From Pectinophora gossypiella (lineage: Eukaryota > Arthropoda > Insecta > Lepidoptera > Gelechiidae), in contig NC_065413.1 in NCBI RefSeq assembly GCF_024362695.1, forward strand, positions 16,403,511 through 16,467,510: 64,000 nt of DNA, written 5' to 3'. This document shows positions 1 to 12,700 of the stretch, piece by piece (position 1 is the stretch's first letter; each line of letters opens with the position of its first letter). The position numbers and the translations under genes are program-made. The notes below the pieces were generated by a model. The model was not told the origin of the DNA and searched no databases. It saw nothing but the letters and a program-made list of their open reading frames with translations.

Positions 1-751
1 ACATTGTAATTAGTAATTATCTTTATAAATAATCTATCTACTACAAGTACCTTGGTTACTTCAATGAAACCCCAACACTGGAAATTGTAAACTTACTTAT
101 AAAAATAAAGATTAGTTTTAAATACCTACCAAATCTCAGCTCGCAACTCGAAACCCGCGCGAGCAATTCGTCGTCTACAATGTTGCATTTTATGACAATA
201 GTAATAAAGTACATTCTTCATTCTACACTTATGACAACACAAACTATTATTAAACTAAAAAATAATAACTTAATTATCGCTGTATATTATTATAATAATA
301 ATAACAAAAGGATACTTAATAATATTTTAAGTGAACATTCATAATGCAATTAATTGCTTATATTTTTATGTTCCTATCAGTCTGTATGATAACAAGTTTC
401 ATCTCAAAACATCTTGCAAAACCAGTCAAGCACGTGCTGTCGTGCTAAGCAGACAGATATACAGTTATTTACGTAATTTCTTGCAAAATCTTATGAATAA
501 AGTACAAAATGATTTCTAAAAATGAATATCCAAATGAATAAATAAGTTTGTAACGTTATTTAAACATTTAATAAAATAATAAAAGTGTTTATAGAATAGT
601 TATAGTTCGAAATTTAAAAGTATTGCCACTTTTAATAAATAAATAAATAAATGTGTTTATTTATTTGTTCATTTTCGATAGTGAAATAAATTATTTAAAT
701 TTAAAAAAAAATAGTGAAATAAATTTATAGTAAAATAAACATTTAATTAAA
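1..751. other. 5' flank and probable 5'UTR of the SV2-like gene
   Basis: AT-rich DNA with no coding signal. The only open frames are short and lack coding character. The part nearest position 751 is probably promoter and 5' untranslated sequence of the transporter gene that starts at 752. No convincing TATA box or initiator could be picked out by eye among the many AT runs. Confidence 0.4.
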
Positions 752-3700
752 ATGGCATCTGTGAATAAAAGTTATGTGAATACAGAGGGATTAGAAATGA
801 ATGATATGGACGTCCCTAAGACAAAGACTGAAAGTTCAAATTGCTACAGCTACGAAGAGGCCTTGAACATTACGGGTAAGATTATGCAAATTACAAAATT
901 GCTCACTGCAATTTACTATTACTGTATTTATTCATAATTATGAAATGCATTTAAATACATAGTTGAAGACTTCAAGAGTTTTTGGTAAAATACCTAACCT
1001 TACCTACCTACTCCCCCTTCCAAACCCCTCCCCCCTACTCCTCTCCACTCTGCATCCCGATTTTTTTTTAAATTTTTTCTTATCTTATCTTACTTATCTA
1101 ATTTTAAAACATAAACAGCCTATATACGTCCCACTGCTGGGCACAGGCCTCCCCTCAATCAACCGGAGGGGGTATGGACCCCAAAAAAAAATCGAATAAT
1201 ATTTATTGAAAATAATTATATAGGTACTCTAAACCACTGAATTCGAATTTGGATAATTGATATCACGTCGTTTTCAGGATTTGTGCCCGGTTAATGACAA
1301 TAGGCTCGCCCCGTATTACATAATTATGGGACTTAGACATAGCCTGCGAGCAGTGGGTGCACATATTATACACCTCTGCTTACCCCTATGAGGATATAGG
1401 CGTGATGTTATATTGTAAGTAAGATAGCAATATAAGCGGAACACAGATTCACCAAACTATAAAAACTAATCCGGTTTGCCTTAAAGATGTTTTATCTTTA
1501 TCTGCGTTGATGTTATCGTGCAAAAACTGATGGACGGATTTCGATAACGGATAATGTTTTGATTGAATTTAAAGGATGGTCTATGTTTGGTCTTAAATAA
1601 CGTAAGTAGCCTATAAACGTCCGAATGGTGGGCACCCTCGACTGGTGGGATTCCCTTCGATTAACCGGATGGAGTATATGGATATACTCCACCACGTAGA
1701 GCAGGTTCTCTATTTTTACGCATAATTTTTTATGTAATAATTTACCATGGCATAATGTTACTTGTCCTATTATTAGTTACGCATAGTATTAATTTGTCAT
1801 AACTTTTTAAGCATAATTTTGAAACTCATAACTACCATAAGCATAATAATTAATGACAATAATGACATATAAGCCTAAGTATTATAAGCATAAAAACTAT
1901 ACTCTGAATAAGAAAAGTTTTGGCACATTTCCGAAACTTACTTTTTCCTTGGTTGCATTTGGTTCATGATTGTGACTTTTTATATTTTTTGACTTTATTT
2001 CATGTTGTTGGTGATCATTCAGTATACTTTTCGTGTGTAAGATAAACATACTGGCGGCGTAGGGGTGGCCCAAGGGCCACCCCCGCCGCACCCTAACCTA
2101 CTGTTATGCCTTGTAAAAATTATGACAAAACACTATTATTCTAAAAAAGAATTATGGATACCTATTTATATGCGACTCAAATTTATACCAACAAATATTA
2201 GTCCGAAAATAAGTTATACCTAACAAACCAGTATTCTTAGATGTTATAATGGGAAAGTACTATTATGCTTAAAAACGTTATGCGAAAAGGATTATGATAA
2301 TTAAAATTATGACAAAATAATTTATGCATTTTAAGAGAATCCCCGTAGAGCATACCACCACGCTGCTCCAGTGCGGGTTGGTGGAGGCGTTTGGGCTAGT
2401 AGCCCGGAGCCAACGGATTAACGTGTGTATGATCAGAGACAAATGAAAAATACAGTAAGGTACCTCGGATGACATTCACTACATGCGAAATTGTAGCTAC
2501 TCTGTTACTCTGGGAATTCGCTTACCCCAGTGGAAAATAGGCGTGTCTATTTCCCAAAGACTATCGAATTCCATTCGTTTCGATCCTGACACACTTCTCT
2601 TGCTTCCTCCACATTCATCAATCGTTTACAACACAAAAACAACAAAAAAGAAACTGAAAAAAGAAGACCAAACATATCTTGTATCTAGTTCATTGCACTG
2701 TAAAAGCGAGCTAATCTACACTATAAGGTCGTAAAATAAACATTCTAGCGATAAATAAAATAAAATTGAAGACAAAACACAGTACTTATGTATATTGTCA
2801 CGCGTCTCTTGTAGCGATAACTGCGTCTAACTTCTGATAATCTCTTCACCTCTTCTATCTGACATGTTCAGATGTATATCTCTTTTTTTTTAGGGACTAA
2901 CAGTCAGTTACAGAAACGCTCTTTAAACTTTAAAGGCGTCTTTTAATACTAATGGACCATTTAATTGCACAAAACAACATTAACAATAATTTTAATATTC
3001 CTCTAAATATAAGTAATGAAATGTCAAACTAGGACCATAGCGCCATTTTAGCTCTAATGGCGCATGAAATTGACAGCTCAAGGTTATATTTTTACACACA
3101 ACATCTAATTTTATTTTAAGTTATATCTGTCATTTTCTTATCTGTCGAAAAGGACGGGTAATCGACAGGCATAAAATTTATGGAACACACGTCAATTTTA
3201 GGCAGAAATTAAAAAAACCCTCCCAACATTTTATATTGGCCAATAATCCGATAGAATTAGGTTGACAGCACACGTCAACCGGGTTGCATATCAGCGAGAT
3301 GCCTATTTTATTCGTCCGGGTTAAAATGAACAATTGTCAATCATCCGTCCATTTCGGCGAATAAGAAAATGTCAGGTATAATTGAAATTAAAATTAGGAG
3401 AATCTGGGCCATTGCAGATTTTCCTCAGAACTTGGTGGAAACCAAACCAAACCTTTGTCGTCTCAAACCTTTTCAGGCCACGGCAGATACAACACGGCCC
3501 TCCTGGCAGCGTGTTTCATGGTGATCCTGGCTATGGGCATCGACATCTTCGGACTCGGCATCATCGTCACCGCAGCCACCTGCGACCTTGGCATGAGTCT
3601 CCGGGAGATCGGAGTGCTGTCTTCCATGCCTTTTGCTGGTGTGTTTGATAGCTTATCTATACAGGGTGTTAGTGACAACGTACCGAATACTGAGAGGGAT

Positions 3701-6700
3701 GATTCAGCTCATCAGTCTGAGTGGAATATTCCATCGCAAAATTCACGTTGCTCTTGTTTTTTTTTAATAACTTTCATATTTTTTTTAATTTGCGGTGGAA
3801 AATTCTGTTTGATAGTACATCGATGCTGGTTTACACCCTGTACAAGTACGTACAGGTAGCCGTATGGATAAGGATGGGAATGCTGCAGCTTATGATTCTG
3901 AGTTAATATCAAGTGGAATTTTCCATCAAAAAAGTAAGGACAAAAAAGCATGAATTTTGCGACGGACAATTCTACTTGATGCTGTCTTAGACTTATGAGC
4001 AGACTCTTTCCCTTCGGTAAGTGTATTCGGAACATCATCTCCCTATCATTATCCCGTTTTTCACAGGGTCCGCTTACCTAACCTGAAGATTTGACAGGTC
4101 CAATTTTTACAGATACGACTGCCTGTCTGACCTTCCAACCCGCGAAGGGAAAGCCACCCCAATACAGGTTAGATCACATACCTCCGAAAATGCATTTCTC
4201 GGGAATGTGGGTTTCCTCACGATGTTTTCCTTCACCGCTGAGCACGTGATAATAATTTATGATCCAAACATGAATTCGAAAACAAATTTGACAATCATTG
4301 GTTTAGGCCTGTGCTAGGTTCGACCTCAAAGTGACTGTATTCGGTACGGTGACACACTTCTTTTTAATATTTCTGATTATCCTTTGCAGGTATAATAGTG
4401 ATGTCGTACCCCTGGGGCTACCTGTCAGACACTAAGGGTCGCAAGTTGGTGCTGGTGTGGGCGATGTGTGGCAGCTTTATTAGCTCCGTGGTAAGCAGCT
4501 TGGCTCCCAACTGGCAAGTGCTCGCGGCTAGCCGGTTCATCAGCGCCGCGTTGTAAGTATCACTTGTAATCCCCTTCCACCAGCGCTTGAGCATCAAATC
4601 CTAAAAAGAATTGTATAGCATACTTACCTAGATATTGAAGTCGATATTGATCTTCTTTCTTGTCCTTCCTTCACTGCTGAAGATCTTGCTGATTTGTCAT
4701 GTTCCTCCACTGGGTTCGGTTTCTAAAGGGCTCGCTGCTACCTGCTTGACCTGGTCCATCCGTCTTATCGGTGGTCTTCCTCTAGCACAGTCACCCCCAA
4801 TCTGGTCCAGAATAATGTGTTTCTCCAGACAGTGCTATCACCATCATCATTGGCCACAACATCTTGACAGATGACGGTAACAGTGGCTGTGTAGACAGTG
4901 CAGTGGAGATCGCATTATTTATCCATAGAAATATTGGTCTCTTTCCTGGCATGTGGTAAGCGTGGTAAGCTTGGTGACCTTTATCTCATTGAGGTTGGAG
5001 ACGTTGGTCCCTATTGATCACATCTCCTTATCTAACCTTACAGGTCAAGCGCTGGCGAGTCAGCAACCTACGCGCTGCTGGGAGAATGCTGTAACGCGAA
5101 GACCAGAGCCCGCTACATGCTGCTTATCACCAGCGTGCTTATGCTCACTCCCACTCTATACTACAGTACGGTACTCCATTATCCTTTTTATTCTTCTTTA
5201 GAGATTATGGTCTCTTGTTCGTTGCTAAGATCGGTTACGTCAGTCATATGAGAGCGCATCTTGTGCGCTTCTAACACTGAACAAGCTGGGTAAGCTGAGC
5301 CAGAAGGCTGAGTAAAAAAACAATTGCTGGTCTTAGATAGTTTAAGACAAAATATGTATTGGTCACCAAGGTATTCTTCTAAGAAAGGAATATTTACATG
5401 AACCATGTCAGGGGCCATTGGCAGCTCAATAGTACCTAACTCTCAGCACCACCGTTGATGAGGTTGCTAATTCACGTCACAACCCACACGATAGAAGAAG
5501 AAGGTATCTTCTGTTAACTTGTAGTTTGAACTGTATTTATCAGTTTATTTTTCTTCGGATCTTACATCATGGCGGATGATGAAAATGTAATAAGCACCTA
5601 AGAAAACCTGTCGCGCAAAGGTCGTTCTGCTTGAGGGAACGAATTCAAGGTCATAGCTAATTAAATGCCATAGTTATTTTCTAAATGTTTATATTCTTTC
5701 AACATAACACATAACATAAACTTACAACTATATTGTATAAATACAGGGTGTTAGTGACATCGTAATGAAAACTTTGAGGGATGATTCCAATAATGAGCTG
5801 AATCAGCCCTCTCAGTATTCGTTACGATGTCACTTACACCCCTTACCAGTGCATACAGGTAGCCATACAAGTAGGTATGGGTGTTAGTGACATCGTAACG
5901 AATACTGAGGGGGATGAAGGCCATGATTCCGAGATGATATCAAGTGGAATTTTCCGTCGCAAAAGTATGAAACGGAAAATAATTTAAAAAGTCATAAAAT
6001 TTCCGACAGGAAAGTCCACTTAATATCAACTCAGAATCATGGTCTGAATCATCCCCCTCAATATTCGTTACGATGTCACTAACTCCCAGACCTACTTGTA
6101 TGGCTACCTGTATGTACTGGTAAGGGGTGTAAGTGACATCGTAACGAATACTGAGAGGGCTGATTCAGCTCATTATTCTGAGTTAATATCAAGTGGAAGT
6201 TTTGATCGCAAAAGTATAGAATTAAAAGGTCGGAAGGAAAGTCCCTTATTGATATCGATGATTTTCAGTCTGGGGCTACTTCATAATGAAGCTGAACTTC
6301 TCCTACTCTCTTTCTATTATCACACTGCGGCCGTGGAGGTTGTTGACCTTAGTGATGGCGCTCCCTCTGGGGGTGGCAGCTCTGATGCTCTACTTCCTGC
6401 ATGAGAGCCCCAAGTTTCTCGCCAACGTGCGCAGGAGTGACGAGGCGATAGAAGTCTTGAAGAAGATCTATATCGTCAACGGGGGGAAGGAGGAGTTTCC
6501 TGTAAGTACTTGTGCTAAGAGACTCTCTGTTACTTGTCACAATTTATCGTCATCTGTTAAGGTCGATATGTATTTTGAAATTTTGTCATGTAAGTATTAC
6601 ATTGTATATAAATAAGAATCAATTTTTATTTATTCCAAGGTTACAGGGTTGATGGGGTTTATATAATATAGTATAGTAATCCACCTCACAACCCACACGA

Positions 6701-9700
6701 TAGGAGTTAACAACAAAACTTTGAATAACCCCAGCATTGTCATTCAGGTGAAGCAGTTGTACATAGAAGACGAGAACACGGAGGAAGTGGGCAAGGTGTC
6801 CCTCCGCTCCCTCTGGACGCAAATCGCTCCCCTCTTCAAGCCCCCTCTCTTAGGGAGGACCATGCTGCTCTACTACTTGACCTTCGTCGTTTATATCGCG
6901 TGAGTTTAATTTTTTTACTACATATTATCATTATTATCTGTACCTTCTAACACAGGCCCTATAAGCTTAAAAGAAAGCATCAGCCTCTAGCTGATTTATT
7001 TTGTTTGCTGCCAATAAAACATTATTATTATTTATTATTATTATCGACATTAGACTCAGCTTTCTCATGCGCGTCATTTACTCCTCCTGGCCTCGTCATA
7101 TTTTGTCCCTCCGTTCCTTCTAGACATAGATCTCCCCCTCTTCAAGCTTCCTCTCTTGAGGACCACAATGCTGATGTGTCACTTGATGTAACGTTATCAT
7201 AATATCTGGTTTTCTCTTCAAATAAAAGGCAGTGTCTAGCGAAGTAGAAAAATGCTTCTATTTTTACACTCGTAGTAACCAGCGCCTTGCGTCTTGAGTT
7301 TTACCGAAAAGTAAGATAGGTAAGTAGTTATTATCATCACTCGTTTCAACAGCATCCGTGCTCCAGTGGTTGAGTGTTGGGCTCACGATCCGGAGGTCGT
7401 GAGTTCGAATCCCGGTGGGGACATATCACAAAAATCACTTTGTGATCGCTAGTTTGGTTAGGACATTACAGGACATTACCTGATTGTCCAAAATGTAAGA
7501 TGATCCGTGCTTCGGAAGGCACGTTTAGCCGTTGGTCCCGGTTACTACTTACTGATGTAAGTAAGTAGTCGTTACATGAGCCATGTCAGGGGCCTTTGGC
7601 GGCTCAATAGTAACCCTGACACCAGGGTTGATGAGGTTGGTACTCCACCTCACAACCCACACGATAGAAGAAGACTAATTTCAAAATTGATAATACACAC
7701 TTACTGTCCCAAATTTAAGGTGATGCGTGTCAGTCAGCTAGGTAACGCTGCGTCAGCAGATGGCGTTACTTCTGCATTTTTCGTATTTTTTTCCATTTAT
7801 TCGTTTAGTGTTGAGTTCTGACCCAGTGAAACGTTAGGTGGCGAAATCTTACATACATTATCTTTAAGTTAAGCTACAATTTTGAAGTATTTACTGCAGA
7901 TATCATATTAAAACATTGCATCAAAAGTTGGTGTCATTTCAATTTGTGTACAAACACGAAGCTGTCACACACACATGCGAACTAGGTTAGCTATTAAAAG
8001 AGATGCATAATTTGAAGTCTACTTCTAACTTCTAAATGGCGCATTTGGTAAAGCAGTCGCCGCCATTCTTAAGTTTCACGGTTCAAACCCCAAGTGCATG
8101 TTTTAATTGTTTTTACTTTTTGTATTTTTTTTTACAATTGAATTTGGCGAACCCGTTTATTTGTTACGGAATTTTACCAGTAATATTATAATTATACAAT
8201 AATGTACTTTGCACTAAAGTACCTTCCGTAATTTCCGTATTTTTTATTTTGTAAAATTCTAACAGGCATTAATCGCATCGGTGAACATGCGGCTAACTAA
8301 AAAACTACTGAACGGATTTTCATACGGTTTTCACCAATGAGTAGAGTGATTCATGGGCGTGCTTTAGGGTATATAATTTATACAAGTATTTTTTGTTTGT
8401 ATAAAATGGTTCAAAAATGATGATGAATATCAAACATAATTATCGTTACAAATATAGCCGACTTGGAGCTTTCGGCGAAAACGCTGCCTGAGCCCATTGA
8501 GATATAACAAAACAACGTATGGTTGAATTGTTCCATTTTTGTAGGTCTACCGGAAAGTCCACAATATGTCATAATAATTATATTGTGTATAAAGAATTGT
8601 GCACTTTATTGTATGATTTTACAAATAACGATCACAGTACAGTAATAATAAGGTAGATTTTTCCTAAATTGCGTCGGTTCAAACTTTGACGCATCGCGTT
8701 TGAAAGATGTAATAGCGCTTCAGGACGTCCCGCAAGCACGGCGCTGATGTCGCAGTATCCGCATATAATTATTATGACTTGTCATTTAGTTCCAATAAAA
8801 TCCGCAGGACTTCATACGTATGTCAGTGACAGCTGGTGATAGCATGCGGGACACTTAGCAGCTAATCGAATTTTATGTTGTTTTCGCGCCCAGTCCAGAC
8901 GACTTGCAGCGCATTTCTGGACTTATATTTACGCGTGGTGTTTATTGTTAGGTTAATTAGTTCAGGTTAGGACGTTTTTTTTAACGAGGACGTTAAAAAA
9001 TGACGAGGCTGGGACGTGTTGAAGTAGTATTTCCATATATACGCGGCCTGAAATGGGCTGTTTCGGGGACCTGAACTGGTTGCTGTCGAACTTATTACCA
9101 CGTTTTCTTGATTAAAATTCATAAATAAGTCAAATAGAAAAAAGAAAAAAGATTTTCGTTAGTTTTAGATCTGTCATGATGTCTGTGATGTTTGTTTATT
9201 ATACATAAGAATTTCAAAATTTATCTTATTTTTTTTTTCCCAAAGGGCAAGGCAAAGGGAACTATGCCCATACAGCCATGTCTTGTGTTTTTTTTTCTTG
9301 ATGATGATTAATGAAATGATGAAACCTAAGCCCCCACACAGACTCTTACTCCAAACCCCAAACGAAGTAAGCGGCTTGTTGGCGCAAAGCGAAAATAGAT
9401 AGGTACACTTTGTTTATTGAATATTCCGATTTAATAATACTATCGGGAATGTTTTCCGACTAACTTAATGTGATCATTTACCACAAAACACCACTTCGTA
9501 TTTATTATTTAGATTATTCAATGAAGAAAGCAACCTTCCCGTTCCCGTTCCCACCAAAAAGTCCGCGTCAAAGAGAATATAAATAAATCTGTATGTTGGA
9601 TGGAAAAACAATTAATTATAAATGACTACTATTTAGGCCGGCAAATGCAACAACTTTCTTTTTGATTTGGTTTTCCCCGAAGGGTAAGGCAAAGGGAACT

Positions 9701-12700
9701 ATGCCCATACAGCCATGTCATTTTATGTATTGATTTTTTATTATAATATATGTCCTCTTTTAAAACACGGTACTTACCCATTATTTAAAAATGTTTAAAA
9801 AATATGCGTTAAAACAAAAATATTTTTCCAATATTCCTTTTCTCAGATTGTAATATTTTTAGTTTTTTATTTATTCATACAAAATCTCTTTATAAATTGT
9901 CACTGACATTCTATTACACTTGTCAAGTAGTCAAAGCCTTTAGAGAAAAAAAAACTATCACGCACACACACTAACATTGACACCACTACACGCTCAGCAA
10001 ATACACTGTAATCTGCACCACTACAAATGTAGAATTGATCAAAATTGAGGGTCTGAAATATGGTACTTCTCGTATTCGGACCCTAAATTTTTGTTAGTTT
10101 GCGAAAATAATACACCAAAATATTACTATTTATCGGTTTTATAACAATATTCCTCTATCCGTTTTCCTGTAGCACTGCATCAACTTTTGTATGGAAAACG
10201 AATCACCTTAACTCATTAATAATCTTGATTCACTATGCATATACTTACGTTATTATATTAATTTGTAACAAACCCCAAAACCGTTACAGTAACAACAGCT
10301 TCGCAATCATCCTGCCAACGATCTTCAACGTGTTCTTCCAGTCGTACGCCAGCAGCGACGCCGGCGCAGGCTTCTGCTCGCTCTTCGCTGAGGGCTCTAC
10401 CAATGAGACTATCAGTGACGTTACTGTGGTCAGTTTCATTATTTATAGTAACGCCTCCATTTTTTTTTGTTTTTATATCCAGCTATGCATATCTGCATGA
10501 CAACTGCACGCCCATAACCCGACCAATAAACGCAGCGAATGCTATCTATGTTGATAAACGACGAACAGCTAATGGTTGAGACCCTCGATATAATTCGCGC
10601 CGGGCGCGACACATTTGCCGTGCCACTAGGGCAGGTTGCTTTTAGCAATAATGTTGTTTAGGGCATTTTTGTAAGTCAGGTTGGTATATTGTATCTTACA
10701 AATTGAAATAATTAATAGTCAGTTTTTAAGCCACTAGAGCCAAGAAAGAAAACCAAGGTTTGATTGTTGATTTTGTTAAATAACTGCTTCACGGACCAAC
10801 AGTTCAAGTTGCAATAGAAAAAAATATAAAAAAAAATGACTCCGGTACCGGACTTACTCCAATGAGTTATTAATTTATCTATCACTGTTGTCTCCACCAT
10901 TGTAAATAGCGGTACCGCCCACCACCTATCACGTTGGTCTAACAGAAAGCTTGGTGAGGCGTGGGTACTTAGTTCATCTTGCGATGGATGTACCTCTCGC
11001 TACCTCCATTGGGTAAGGCTGCGTTTCCATTGACGCGGAGCTGTGTGGAAATGAGCGGAGATGTGCGGATTTGACCAATCACAGCGTTCGAGAAAGCGAA
11101 AAACGAAGACGCTCTGTCACTCTCTCCCTCACGGTGATTGGTCGATTCCTGCACATCTCCGTAGAGCTCCGCGTCAATGGAAGCGCAGTATTATAGTATC
11201 TGATGTTATGCTGTGTTCTGAAACTATGAATGTTATTTGCAGGTTGAAACATCAGAATGCACAAACACCATAGAAGACAACACGATTTGGGCCGGCTGCG
11301 CACACGGCGTTTCCTTCTTTGTGCTGAACGTGCTCATCTCGTTCGTAGCTGGGAGAAGAAAAGTAATTATGTTTCTAGATCAGGTGGTCTAAAGGAGGCC
11401 ACATTGTTGCATGTTATATTTTAGATAAAGTAATCTTCTTCTATCGTGTGGGTTGTGAGGTGGAGTACCAACCTCATTAACCATGGTGTCAGGGCTGTTG
11501 ATTGAGCTGAGCTGCCATAAGCACCTGACATGACTTATACTACATACTTACAATCAGTACGTAGTAACCAGGACCAACGTAAGAACGCAATAAAAAAGCA
11601 ATATTGTAAAAGTGCTCAATGTCATTAAATGTAAAATAGCGATATTACCCTTTAGATGAATTAATTAAATGTTGCCTTCTTGTAAGCTTGATGTTATACA
11701 TATTTGTATATACATACAGATCATAGGGGTTATAGTCCTATTTATCACCTAACCTATTGCGCAACGAATAGGAATATCTTTTTTTTATGGAATGGTATGG
11801 TATCCAGGTGCTAACCATCGTGATCCTGGTCATAGCGGCGGCAGCGGCGATCGCTATCGACAACACCGGCGGCGCCATCTCGGGGCTGGTACTCTTCTAC
11901 GTCTACCTCACCACTGCCATGGTCTTCGGGGTAGTTTCTTCATACTTCGTCGATCTGTATCCTACTTCCTACAGGTAAACATAAACCATAAACAAACAGG
12001 GTTTAATTGACACCGTAACGAATACTGAGGAGGATGATTTCGCTCATGATTCTGAGTGCAACTTTCCGTCGCAAAATTCATGTTCTTTTTTTAAATTAAT
12101 GTTTGGTTCATGGATAATTGGTATCACGTGGTTTCCAGAATTCGTACCCGGTTAATGTCAAAAGTTTTCCATAAACTAGGGACTTACACATAGCTGGCGA
12201 GGAGTTGGTGTATAACTATACAATACACCTCTGCCTACCCCGTTGGGGATACAGACGTGATGTTATGTTACGTAATGTTTTTTCATGATTCCAGCATTAT
12301 AGCGTTTATTATAAAGGACAATGCACAGAAAGAACACGGAAACGTAATGTTAATCAATCAATCATAATGTGATTTCTGTTTTTGCTGGGAGGTTTTCTGG
12401 CCACGTCTTTCCCTCAGCGTTACAGATTCCGATGTGGTAGTAGTTTTACAGCTGGTTACATACTATGTAATTTAATTTTTTGACGTTCAAAAAGCGCTAA
12501 CTTTGTAAGCCAATTTTGAAAAATATTTTAGAATTTTTGAATTTGAATTATTTAACTTATTTATGAATTTTAATCAATGAAAATATTATAATAATAAGTC
12601 CGATTTTATCAAGTTTTCTATGACGTCGCGGGTTGCTTTTTCACACAAATTTCATAGTAATATCGTGTTTTGACGTTTAGTAGAAAGTAACTGATTTGAC

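Larger units (their letters stand above)
876..3476. other. intron 1 of the SV2-like gene, repeat-filled
   Basis: Contains short SINE-tail fragments at 1112-1180, 1606-1712 and 2345-2428 (minus strand, shared with the SINE at 62654-62993), a dispersed repeat at 1240-1415, a LINE 3' fragment at 2517-2628 (minus) and a MITE at 3108-3401. No additional exon fits the reading phase between exons 1 and 2. Confidence 0.6.
6900..10289. other. intron 6 of the SV2-like gene (3.4 kb)
   Basis: Holds the SINE at 7351-7674, a tRNA-like segment at 8033-8100, a retroelement-type segment at about 8245-8400 and two copies of a GGGAACTATGCCCATACAGC repeat at 9238-9283 and 9671-9720. The rest is AT-rich and shows nothing recognisable. 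No missing exon is required: the phases of exons 6 and 7 match. Confidence 0.6.

Noticed and set aside
3382..3648. 88-codon frame overlapping transporter exon 2
   Set aside because: A shifted frame; the true frame of exon 2 joins exons 1 and 3 in phase and gives the MFS sequence.
5745..6222. CRISPR-like array
   Set aside because: The repeats are longer than CRISPR repeats, lie in both orientations and have no regular spacers. They are MITE ends in an insect genome.
7351..7430. tRNA gene (box A and box B at the right spacing)
   Set aside because: The same head opens a repeat of about 320 bp many times in the window (39336, 57421, 60439, 61842 and others); it is a SINE, and the acceptor stem does not close.
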